From: Chloroflexi bacterium RBG_16_68_14
GTDB taxonomy: Bacteria; Chloroflexota; Dehalococcoidia; DSTF01; RBG-16-68-14
Reading direction: 5' to 3'
Length of the DNA stretch: 9,330 bases
Assembly (NCBI GenBank): GCA_001796995.1
Contig: MGOB01000003.1
Location: 1-9,330 of the forward strand
In this document: positions 1 through 5,535 of the stretch, one piece after another
Position numbering within the stretch: the first letter of the stretch is position 1
Layout of the letters: each line of letters opens with the position of its first letter
Program-made: the position numbers and the translations under genes
Notes under the pieces: generated by a model
Told to the model about the DNA's origin: nothing
The model's input: the letters and a program-made list of their open reading frames with translations, nothing else
Databases searched by the model: none

Positions 1-425
1 CTGCTGGCTCCGCTCGCGTCGTCGAACAAGGCAAACGTTATGTAGGCTGTGTGGCTCTCATCCGACGCTCGATAGAAAGCCACATAGCCGGCCACGAACC
101 CGTGCTTCGCAAGGTCGATATGCTCGTACTCTTGGCCGAGGTCCCCCCTGAGTTCTTGCTCGAAGGGTGCAAGGTCGGGGAACGCCGCGCCCACCTCGTC
201 TTCCGTCGGCGCCAGGGAACGCAGTCGGCGCGCTACCTCCTCCGTTATCGGCTCCGCAGTCGGTAGCTGGTAGAAGCCGAGCGTCGCCACAGGCAGCGGG
301 GGCGTATCGGTCAGCTCCACCGCCACGGTTGGCGTAGCGCCCTCGTCCGTGGCGGCGTCCTCCTCCTCGCACGCGGTGGTCGCGAGGAGGACGGCAAAGA
401 GCAATAGGATCGCGATCCAACGCAT
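1..425 (-). CDS. Putative lipoprotein, 3' end beyond the left edge
   Basis: Reading the minus strand from the ATG at 425-423 gives an open frame of 141 codons that runs off the window without a stop. The first 19 residues are a lipoprotein-type signal: a short basic start (MRW), a hydrophobic core rich in Leu, Ile and Ala, then T-T-A-C with Cys19 as the candidate lipidated residue. The -3 Thr makes this a weak lipobox. An acidic, Thr/Pro-containing linker follows (about residues 20-45), as is usual after a lipid anchor. The remainder is a mixed, acidic soluble domain that I do not recognise. An AAGGGAGG ribosome site at 439-432 lies 6 nt before the ATG and fixes the start. The gene is divergent from yraN and has its own extended -10 box. 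It is probably an exported, membrane-anchored protein. Function unknown. Confidence 0.8.
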   Translation of the reverse strand, partial: MRWIAILLLFAVLLATTACEEEDAATDEGATPTVAVELTDTPPLPVATLGFYQLPTAEPITEEVARRLRSLAPTEDEVGAAFPDLAPFEQELRGDLGQEYEHIDLAKHGFVAGYVAFYRASDESHTAYITFALFDDASGAS

Positions 426-457
426 CGCTCGCCTCCCTTGCTGGCGAAGCTGGAGTG

Positions 458-463
458 ATCATA
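458..463 (-). promoter_or_regulatory. Extended -10 promoter of the lipoprotein gene
   Basis: On the minus strand the sequence reads TGGTATGAT, an extended -10 (TGn followed by TATGAT, 5 of 6 matches to TATAAT). It would start transcription near position 451, about 25 nt before the ATG and upstream of the ribosome site. No good -35 hexamer is visible at 17 bp, which is normal for extended -10 promoters. Found by eye. Confidence 0.5.
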
Positions 464-508
464 CCACTGAGCACCGCCCCCGCCTACGTCTACCCTTGCC
501 GGGCACGG

Positions 509-514
509 TAGAAT
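509..514 (+). promoter_or_regulatory. -10 box of yraN, probably giving a leaderless transcript
   Basis: TAGAAT (5 of 6 matches to TATAAT) lies 7 nt before the GTG at 522. A -10 box normally places the transcription start 6-7 nt downstream, so the mRNA would begin at or next to the GTG. No ribosome site is present before either possible start codon. The upstream -35 region is poor. This position favours the GTG over the TTG at 516, which would fall outside the transcript. Confidence 0.5.
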
Positions 515-521
515 CTTGAGC

Positions 522-890
522 GTGACACCAAGAAGACAGCTCGGTGACTTCGGCGAGCGCGTCGCCAGGGCGCACCTGGAGGCGAAGGGCTACCGCATCC
601 TCGCGACCAGGTTCCGCGTGCGCGAGGGCGAGGTGGACATCGTGGCCGAGCGCGACGGCGTGGTCGCCTTCGTGGAGGTGAAGACGCGCCGCGGCGACGC
701 CATGGGCTCCGCCCTGGAGGCCATCGATAGGCGCAAGGCCCAGCGCCTCCTGCTGGCCGCCGAGGCCTTCGCCCAGCAGCACCCGGAGCTGCCGCCCGGA
801 CGCCGCATCGACCTCATCGCCATCGACCTGGACGAGACGGGCCGCGTTCTCTCCCTCCAGCACATCGAGAGCGCCGTGGAGGAGAGCTAA
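522..890 (+). CDS. yraN: YraN/UPF0102 family nuclease-fold protein
   Basis: This is a 122-residue protein of the YraN (UPF0102) family, small soluble proteins with the restriction-endonuclease fold. Some family members have been linked to Holliday-junction or DNA processing, but the exact role is not settled. The family pattern is clear. A G-E-R motif sits at residues 11-13, followed by an H-L-E-A-K-G-Y stretch at 18-24. The catalytic-type cluster is G36-E37-x-D39 and then E52-V-K54-T-R, matching the PD-(D/E)XK arrangement, so the metal site looks intact. The C-terminal half carries the usual R-R-I-D-L-I-A-I strand. Length is typical of the family. A TTG at 516 is in frame, but the GTG at 522 is preferred because it sits 7 nt after a TAGAAT box and neither start has a ribosome site. 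The gene is followed by a hairpin element and then the zinc-ribbon/translin operon. Confidence 0.92.
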   Translation: MTPRRQLGDFGERVARAHLEAKGYRILATRFRVREGEVDIVAERDGVVAFVEVKTRRGDAMGSALEAIDRRKAQRLLLAAEAFAQQHPELPPGRRIDLIAIDLDETGRVLSLQHIESAVEES

Positions 891-897
891 ACATTCA

Positions 898-960
898 CCG
901 CGGGTTGAAACCCGCGGCTTCCTGCTGCGGGACCGAGAAGCTGCGGGGTTCATCCCGCAG
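898..960. repeat. Double-hairpin intergenic element, possible terminator of yraN
   Basis: Eight bases after the yraN stop lies a near-perfect palindrome, CCGCGGGTTGAAACCCGCGG (898-917), which forms an 8-bp stem with a TGAA loop. A second stem pairs CTGCGGG (941-947) with CCCGCAG (954-960) around a 6-nt loop. A second CTGCGGG copy at 925-931 could pair with the same right arm, allowing two alternative folds. There is no T-run, so it is not a classical Rho-independent terminator. The structure and position suggest a transcript-end or mRNA-stabilising element, or a dispersed REP-like repeat. Confidence 0.6.
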
Positions 961-971
961 GAGCCGTGTCC

Positions 972-1001
972 TTCACACCCCGTATCGGTACTGGCTATAC
1001 T
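972..1001 (+). promoter_or_regulatory. Promoter of the zinc-ribbon/translin operon
   Basis: TTCACA at 972-977 (5 of 6 to TTGACA) and TATACT at 996-1001 (5 of 6 to TATAAT) are separated by 18 bp. Transcription would begin near 1008, only about 3 nt before the ATG at 1011, so the message would be leaderless or nearly so. This agrees with the absence of a ribosome site before that ATG. Confidence 0.6.
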
Positions 1002-1010
1002 GATGGCGCG

Positions 1011-1373
1011 ATGCCCATCTACGAGTACCGCTGTCAGGACTGCCGGAAGCGCACCAGCGTCTTCGTCCGCAGCATGGGCGCGGCGGTAGAGGCGCGGTGC
1101 CAGCACTGCGGCAGCTCTAAGCTCAGCCGGCTCATCTCCCGCGTCGCCGTGGGCCGCTCCAGCAGCAGCTCCTCCGAAGACTTCGACGAGCGCATGCTGG
1201 CCGACGTGGACGAGAGCGACCCGCGCAGCATGGCCCGCTTCGCCCGCCGCATGCGCGACCAGTTGGGCGAGGACCTGGGGCCGGAGTTCGACGAGGCCAT
1301 CGAGCAGATGGAGGCCGGCCAGTTGCCCGACGAGGGCGATGGCGGCGACGACTGGTCGCTGGGTGAAGACTGA
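1011..1373 (+). CDS. FmdB-family zinc-ribbon protein (copy 1)
   Basis: This 120-residue protein opens with M-P-I-Y-E-Y-R-C, the hallmark of the FmdB family of small zinc-ribbon proteins. Two CxxC knuckles, C8/C11 and C30/C33, should bind one zinc ion. FmdB was first named as a putative regulator near formamidase genes, but most family members have no proven function. After the ribbon comes a Ser-rich linker (about residues 49-55) and an acidic, probably helical tail (55-120) with D-P-R, then E-A-I-E-Q-M and a G-Q-L-P motif. The frame is open upstream to 966, but the family always begins at the M-P-I-Y-E-Y motif and the promoter puts transcription near this ATG, so the start is firm. It lies 2 nt before a second gene of the same family, which points to translational coupling. 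Confidence 0.93.
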   Translation: MPIYEYRCQDCRKRTSVFVRSMGAAVEARCQHCGSSKLSRLISRVAVGRSSSSSSEDFDERMLADVDESDPRSMARFARRMRDQLGEDLGPEFDEAIEQMEAGQLPDEGDGGDDWSLGED

Positions 1374-1375
1374 CC

Positions 1376-1714
1376 ATGCCCATCTACGAGTACACCTGCG
1401 CTGACTGCGGCCGCCTCACCAGCGTCTTCCTCAAGACGATGAGCGCGGAGAAGGAACCGGCCTGTACCCACTGCGGCAGCGGCAAGCTCGCCCGCGCGCC
1501 CTCCCGCTTCGCCTACCACAAGTCGGGGCAGCGCATCCTGGAGGAGTACGGCGCCGAGCCCCGAAGCCTGGAGGACTACAAAGACCCCCGCCAGATCGGC
1601 CGCTGGACGGAGCGCAAGTTCAAGGAGTACGGCATGGACCTGCCCAAGCAGGCCCGCGAGATGATCGACGCCGCGCGCGAGGGGGAGCTCCCCTCGCCCG
1701 TGAGCGAGCTGTAG
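1376..1714 (+). CDS. FmdB-family zinc-ribbon protein (copy 2)
   Basis: This 112-residue paralogue of the gene just upstream begins only 2 nt after that gene's stop. It opens with M-P-I-Y-E-Y-T-C and has the same zinc-ligand spacing (C8, C11, C30, C33). Both copies share an F/W-centred helical tail with D-P-R at a matching place and an ending close to G-[QE]-L-P. The tail here is more basic and aromatic (Y-K-D-P-R at about 63-67, then R-W-T-E-R-K-F-K-E-Y-G) than the acidic tail of copy 1. The pair therefore looks like an old tandem duplication with diverged surfaces, perhaps for different partners. No strong ribosome site precedes it, consistent with coupling to copy 1. Its stop codon overlaps the ribosome site of the translin-family gene. 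Role unknown, though zinc ribbons commonly contact nucleic acid or protein. Confidence 0.93.
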   Translation: MPIYEYTCADCGRLTSVFLKTMSAEKEPACTHCGSGKLARAPSRFAYHKSGQRILEEYGAEPRSLEDYKDPRQIGRWTERKFKEYGMDLPKQAREMIDAAREGELPSPVSEL

Positions 1715-1725
1715 GGAGCGTCTCC

Positions 1726-2367
1726 ATGGAGTCTGTAGGCGATCAGCTAGAACCCATCATGGAAGGCGTGCGCGCCGTCTTCGCCGATAAGCATGGGGCG
1801 CGCGAGCGGGCCCTCCCCCTCTGCCGGGAGGCGCTCCGCCACTCAGCCAACGCCATCCGCGCCGTCCACCGGCAGGAGTTTGCCGAGGCCGAAGGGCTCA
1901 TCGACCGCGCCGGCGGCCTCCTCGCCGAGGCGAGGGCGAGCCTGCGTGACCACCCGGACACCTATTACGCCGGCTTCGTCCACGATGCCCAGAAGGAGTA
2001 CGCGGAGGCGTGCGCTACCCTGGCCGTCATCGCCGGCCGGCCGCTGCCCACGCCGCAAGGCCTGGGCGTGGAGCTGCCCGCCTACCTGAACGGCCTGGGC
2101 GAGGCGGTGGGCGAGCTGCGCCGCCACCTGCTCGACCGGCTGCGGGCCGGCGATGTCGAACACTGCGAGGGTGTCCTCGCCGCCATGGACGATATCTACA
2201 GCGTGCTGGTCACCATGGACTACCCGGACGCCATGACCGGCGGCCTCCGTCGCACCACCGACGCCGTGCGCGGCATCCTGGAGCGCACCCGAGGCGACCT
2301 CACCGTCTCCGTCCGCCAGCGAGAGCTGGAGCGCAAGCTGGCGGAGTTCGGGAAGCGGCTGGGGTAG
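1726..2367 (+). CDS. Translin-family protein (translin/TRAX-like)
   Basis: This 213-residue, almost wholly helical protein matches the translin/TRAX family. Recognisable segments are R-E-A-L-R-H-S-A-N-A-I-R-A-V-H-R-x-E-F (34-52), the Y-Y-A-G-F region (80-84), E-Y-A-E-A (91-95), Y-L-N-G-L-G-E-A-V-G-E-L-R-R (120-133), and M-D-Y-P with a following L-R-R-T-T-D-A-V-R (164-182). Eukaryotic translin and TRAX form octamers that bind single-stranded DNA or RNA. TRAX-type subunits have RNase activity that depends on an acidic cluster. Acidic residues E91, E94, E126 and E130 fall where I recall that cluster, with Glu replacing the usual Asp at 126. Ribonuclease activity is therefore possible but unproven. 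AGGGAG (1713-1718), overlapping the upstream stop, is the ribosome site with 7-nt spacing. It is the last gene of a compact operon with the two zinc-ribbon genes. Confidence 0.85.
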   Translation: MESVGDQLEPIMEGVRAVFADKHGARERALPLCREALRHSANAIRAVHRQEFAEAEGLIDRAGGLLAEARASLRDHPDTYYAGFVHDAQKEYAEACATLAVIAGRPLPTPQGLGVELPAYLNGLGEAVGELRRHLLDRLRAGDVEHCEGVLAAMDDIYSVLVTMDYPDAMTGGLRRTTDAVRGILERTRGDLTVSVRQRELERKLAEFGKRLG

Positions 2368-2396
2368 GGGCGGTAGCAAACGCTTTCCTCAGACGG

Positions 2397-2402
2397 TATA
2401 AT
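2397..2402 (+). promoter_or_regulatory. -10 box of the cyclase-like/AAA regulator gene
   Basis: A perfect TATAAT lies 29 bp after the translin-family stop. The best -35 at 17-bp spacing is only TAGCAA (2374-2379). Transcription would start near 2409, giving a leader of about 23 nt. The ribosome site is weak: GGGGA at 2423-2427, 4 nt before the ATG at 2432. The box indicates that the regulator is transcribed separately from the operon upstream. Confidence 0.55.
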
Positions 2403-2431
2403 TCCCCACCCGCGAGCGATGTGGGGAACCG

Positions 2432-5002
2432 ATGGCTCAGGCATCTAGCGATACTGTCACCGTCCTCTTCACCGACCTCGTCGGCTCTACCGAGCTGCTT
2501 GAGCGTCTCGGCGACGATGCCGCCGAGTCGGTCCGCCGCGCCCACTTCAGCCTCCTCCGCCACGCGGTGGCGGCCCGCGGCGGCCAAGAGGTGAAGACCC
2601 TGGGCGACGGTCTCATGGTGGCCTTCTCCAGCGCCATCGATGCCCTGGCCTGCGCCGTGGCCATGCAGCAGGCAGTGCATCGCCACAATCAGCAGCAAGC
2701 CGAAGAGCACCGCCTCCAGGTCCGCGTCGGCCTGCACGTGGGCGAACCCATCCGCGACGAACAGGACTACTTCGGGATGCCGGTGGTCATCGCCAGGCGC
2801 CTGTGCGATAGCGCCCAGGGCAGCCAGATCTTAGTCTCAGAGCTGGTGCGTGGTCTCGTCGGCTCCCGGGGCGGACACGCCTTCCGTCGGCTGGGTCCCT
2901 TGACCCTGAAGGGCCTCGCGGAGCCGCTCCCGGCCTGTGAGGTGGTCTGGGAACCGGCCGTCGAAGGGGCGGAGGCCCATCGAACGGCGGTCGCCAAGCC
3001 ACCGAGACCTCTCCCGCTGCCGCCGCTGCTCGCCGGTGGCGAACGTACGGCTTTCGTCGGTCGGGAGCGAGAGCTGCAAACGTTACTGGAGTGCTGGGGA
3101 CAGGCACAGACGGGTCAGCGCCGGCTGGTCTTGCTGGCCGGCGAGCCCGGTATCGGCAAGACCCGCCTCGCGGCGGAGTTCGCCGTCGGCGCTCACACGG
3201 ATGGAGCGACCGTCCTGTATGGACGGGCAGACGAGGAAGCGCTCATCCCCTGTCAGCCCTTCGTGGAAGCGCTAGTTCATAACACTGCCGCCTACCCAGC
3301 TGACGAGCTGCGGGCGCGGCTGGGGACGAGCGGGGCAAAGCTGGCAACGTTGGTATCAGAACTGGCCGAGGCTTCGGCGGGCCTTCGTCGTGAGGCTCGG
3401 CCCGAAGGCTCAGCCGGGCCGGAAGGCGAACGCTATCGCTTCTTCGAAGCGGTCTCCTCTTTGCTCACAGAGGCGTCGCGGGTTGGCCCTCTCGTCCTCG
3501 TGCTCGACGATCTGCACTGGGCCGACAAGCCGACGCTGCTCCTGCTTAGGTACATCCTGCGCCGGCCAGAGCCGTCACCTCTCCTCATCCTGGGCACCTA
3601 CCGCGACACCGAGCTGGCGCGGACGCATCCCCTCTCCGAGACGCTGGCCGACCTGCGCCGCGACCGGGCGTTCGAACGCATCTCGCTGAAGGGGTTGGAT
3701 GAGGCCGAGGTGAGCGCACTGATCGGCGCGTGGGGCGGCCAGCCGCCATCGGCGTTCGTTCGGGCCGTTTACGAGCAGACCGAGGGCAACCCCTTCTTCA
3801 TCGAGGAGTTGCTGCGCCACTTGGCCGAGATCGGAGCCATCTACGAGCGCGAGGGTCGCCTTACGACGGACCTGACCGTCGCCCGTTTGGGCATCCCCGA
3901 GGGAGTGAAGGAGGTCATCGGCCGGCGGCTCGCCCGGCTCTCCGAGGAATGCAACAGCATCCTCACCATCGCTTCCGTCATCGGCCGAGAGTTCGGCCTG
4001 GACGCGCTGGAACGAGCGAGCGATCTCCCAGGCGACCGGCTACTGCAATCGCTGGAAGAGGCGATCACAGCCTCTGTCGTTAGCGAGGTGCCTCTGGCGG
4101 TCGGCCGCTACAGCTTTTCCCATGCCCTGATCCACGAAGCGCTGTACGGCGAGCTGACCACCACCCGTCGTGTCCGTCTCCACGGGCAGACGCTCCAGTA
4201 CGCCGACAGCAACGGGGTGAAGCTCGCCTATGAGGTGCTTGGGGCCTCGGGCCCGTATCTCATCGCCGTCGGGATCAGCAACTGCCCGGCCGTCCGTACC
4301 CGGAACAGGCTCACGGCTCGCCGCTGGGAGCGCATCAGCCGCCGCTGCCGGGTGATCCTCTACGACCGTCGCGGGGTTGGCTACTCTGCCGCCCCGGAGC
4401 GAGGCTACAGCCTCCTCGCCAGCGTGGGGGACCTCCAGGCCGTGCTCGATGCCGTCGGGGTCGAGCGGGCTGTCCTCTGGGGCGCGGCAGATGGCGGACC
4501 CCTCGCCATCGCCTTCGCCGTCCAGCATCCCGACCGAGTGGTAGGGCTGCTCTTGCTCGGCACTACCGCCAAGTACACCAGCGCGGAGGACTTTGCCTGG
4601 GGCGTTAACCCGGCGGTCTTGGAGGCCTTCCTTCGCACGGATGCCGTAGACCGAGGCCGCGCCGTCTCTCAGATCACCCGCACGAGGCAGCCGGGTTCTG
4701 AGGCCGAGGCGATCGGCGAGCTCATGAAGCGGGTGCCCGGGAGGGTGTGGCCTAAGCTGGTGGGCGGCATTGGCGCCGCCGATGTCCGATCGCTCCTACC
4801 CCGCGTCCGGGCTCCCACCATCATTATCCACGACCCGGACAACAGCTACATCCCCGTGGAGGCCGCCCGACACCTCCACCAGCACATACCTGGCAGCCAA
4901 CTAGAGGTCACCGACGAGTACGCGACCTCGGTCTTGGGAGAAAGCGTGTACCGAACGATAGAGACCTTCATCGAAGAAGTGACGGCCCGCAGCGGGCCTT
5001 AG
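2432..5002 (+). CDS. Cyclase-like / STAND-AAA ATPase / pseudo-alpha-beta-hydrolase fusion regulator
   Basis: This 856-residue protein has three modules and no membrane segment, so it is probably cytoplasmic. Residues 8-173 are a class III adenylate/guanylate cyclase-type domain with metal aspartates D15 (F-T-D-L-V-G-S-T) and D59 (L-G-D-G) and Lys55. The usual N-x-x-x-R site reads V119-I-A-R-R123, so the transition-state Asn is absent. Residues 207-465 are an AAA/STAND ATPase with Walker A G-E-P-G-I-G-K-T (237-244), Walker B L-V-L-V-L-D-D (354-360) and the E-G-N-P-F-F motif (451-456). A winged-helix-like stretch follows to about 584. Residues 587-850 resemble the alpha/beta-hydrolase domains found beside such cyclases, but the nucleophile elbow reads G-A-A686-D-G-G without Ser, the acid position is N804 and no His lies near the C-terminus. 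The TPR region common after these ATPases is missing. It is probably an ATP-driven signalling switch. Ligand and target are unknown. Confidence 0.9.
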   Translation: MAQASSDTVTVLFTDLVGSTELLERLGDDAAESVRRAHFSLLRHAVAARGGQEVKTLGDGLMVAFSSAIDALACAVAMQQAVHRHNQQQAEEHRLQVRVGLHVGEPIRDEQDYFGMPVVIARRLCDSAQGSQILVSELVRGLVGSRGGHAFRRLGPLTLKGLAEPLPACEVVWEPAVEGAEAHRTAVAKPPRPLPLPPLLAGGERTAFVGRERELQTLLECWGQAQTGQRRLVLLAGEPGIGKTRLAAEFAVGAHTDGATVLYGRADEEALIPCQPFVEALVHNTAAYPADELRARLGTSGAKLATLVSELAEASAGLRREARPEGSAGPEGERYRFFEAVSSLLTEASRVGPLVLVLDDLHWADKPTLLLLRYILRRPEPSPLLILGTYRDTELARTHPLSETLADLRRDRAFERISLKGLDEAEVSALIGAWGGQPPSAFVRAVYEQTEGNPFFIEELLRHLAEIGAIYEREGRLTTDLTVARLGIPEGVKEVIGRRLARLSEECNSILTIASVIGREFGLDALERASDLPGDRLLQSLEEAITASVVSEVPLAVGRYSFSHALIHEALYGELTTTRRVRLHGQTLQYADSNGVKLAYEVLGASGPYLIAVGISNCPAVRTRNRLTARRWERISRRCRVILYDRRGVGYSAAPERGYSLLASVGDLQAVLDAVGVERAVLWGAADGGPLAIAFAVQHPDRVVGLLLLGTTAKYTSAEDFAWGVNPAVLEAFLRTDAVDRGRAVSQITRTRQPGSEAEAIGELMKRVPGRVWPKLVGGIGAADVRSLLPRVRAPTIIIHDPDNSYIPVEAARHLHQHIPGSQLEVTDEYATSVLGESVYRTIETFIEEVTARSGP

Positions 5003-5020
5003 CGTTGCGCCCCGCAGGAC

Positions 5021-5041
5021 GCCCTGCTGTTCGTGCAGGGC
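5021..5041. other. Hairpin between the regulator gene and the 148-residue orphan gene
   Basis: GCCCTGC (5021-5027) and GCAGGGC (5035-5041) form a perfect 7-bp stem around a 7-nt loop. It lies 18 bp after the regulator's stop and 11 bp before the next ribosome site. No T-run follows, so it may be an attenuating or mRNA-processing hairpin rather than a full terminator. A second GC-rich inverted repeat (4984-4998) spans the end of the regulator's coding region. Confidence 0.4.
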
Positions 5042-5067
5042 TGAGCAAGAGAAGGGAGGGAACCATC

Positions 5068-5514
5068 ATGCCGGAAGGGAGCACCATCAAGAAATTTGTG
5101 GAGGCCCTCAAGTCGGGGAGGACGAATACGACCAAAGCACTGGACACGATCTTTGCCGATGCGAGCAAACGGGCGGCCCATTCGAAGGACCTGGGCGCGC
5201 CTGGTGCGTTCAACCGTCCGCTGGCCGGATGGGCGCGAACGGAGCTTCGGAGCGCCGGCCTGAGCGAGCAGGAGCTCACCCATATTGATGACTGGCCCGA
5301 CGATCAGAAGGAGGATGTCCGACAGGCGCTCGTCACCGCCATCAACGGGAAGCGCGCCATCCACCTCTCCTGGGAACTACACAGCGGCCCCGCGGAGGCC
5401 ACCGACATCCAGGGCCTTGCTGGGACAGGCGACGTCACCGTCACCTTTCGCAGCCCTCGGTCAAAGATGAAGGTGTCGCTGGCTACCTTTGGTGACATCT
5501 CCGTGGAGGTGTAG
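5068..5514 (+). CDS. Conserved-looking hypothetical protein, family not recognised
   Basis: This gene encodes a 148-residue soluble protein with no signal peptide or membrane segment. I do not recognise the family. The N-terminal half is predicted by eye to be helical and basic (I-K-K-F-V-E-A-L-K-S-G, then K-A-L-D-T-I-F-A-D-A-S-K-R). A W-P-D-D-Q-K-E-D-V-R-Q-A-L segment (74-86 region) leads to a strand-rich C-terminal half with W-E-L-H-S-G, V-T-V-T-F-R-S-P and I-S-V-E-V at the end. The frame is open upstream to a TTG at 5005, but a strong AAGGGAGGG ribosome site (5052-5060), 7 nt before the ATG at 5068, fixes the start. The gene follows the ATPase regulator by 65 nt on the same strand and may share its transcript. 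It ends at a hairpin facing the convergent lyase gene. Confidence 0.75.
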   Translation: MPEGSTIKKFVEALKSGRTNTTKALDTIFADASKRAAHSKDLGAPGAFNRPLAGWARTELRSAGLSEQELTHIDDWPDDQKEDVRQALVTAINGKRAIHLSWELHSGPAEATDIQGLAGTGDVTVTFRSPRSKMKVSLATFGDISVEV

Positions 5515-5533
5515 CGCCCAGCTCGTGGGCGCT
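5513..5533. terminator. Hairpin between convergent genes, likely bidirectional terminator
   Basis: AGCGCCCA (5513-5520) pairs perfectly with TGGGCGCT (5526-5533) around a GCTCG loop, giving an 8-bp GC-rich stem. It begins inside the stop codon of the orphan gene and ends 2 bp before the stop codon of the minus-strand lyase gene, so it could end transcription in both directions. No T-run is present on either side. That weakens the call but is common in GC-rich genomes. Confidence 0.55.
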
Positions 5534-5535
5534 GG

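Noticed and set aside
58..474. Minus-strand frame of 138 codons at the left edge
   Set aside because: It overlaps the lipoprotein gene in another frame. Its product is Arg/Gly/Pro-rich without a signal, whereas the frame starting at 425 has a ribosome site and a lipoprotein signal and stays open to the edge.
966..1010. Upstream extension of the first zinc-ribbon protein to position 966
   Set aside because: The extra 15 residues do not belong to the family, would overlap the promoter, and have no ribosome site. The M-P-I-Y-E-Y start at 1011 is the conserved one.
459..1106. Minus-strand open frame of 215 codons across yraN and the first zinc-ribbon gene
   Set aside because: It is antisense to two well-supported genes and spans the intergenic hairpin element. 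No domain or ribosome site was seen.
1843..2379. Minus-strand and alternative plus-strand frames over the translin-family gene
   Set aside because: Their compositions are typical of shadow frames (His/Val/Gly/Gln-rich or Arg/Pro-rich). The 1726-2367 frame has clear family motifs.
4984..4998. GC-rich inverted repeat at the end of the regulator gene as a terminator
   Set aside because: The arms GGCCCGC and GCGGGCC are separated by one base, so only a 5-bp stem can form. It lies inside the coding region and only two T residues follow.
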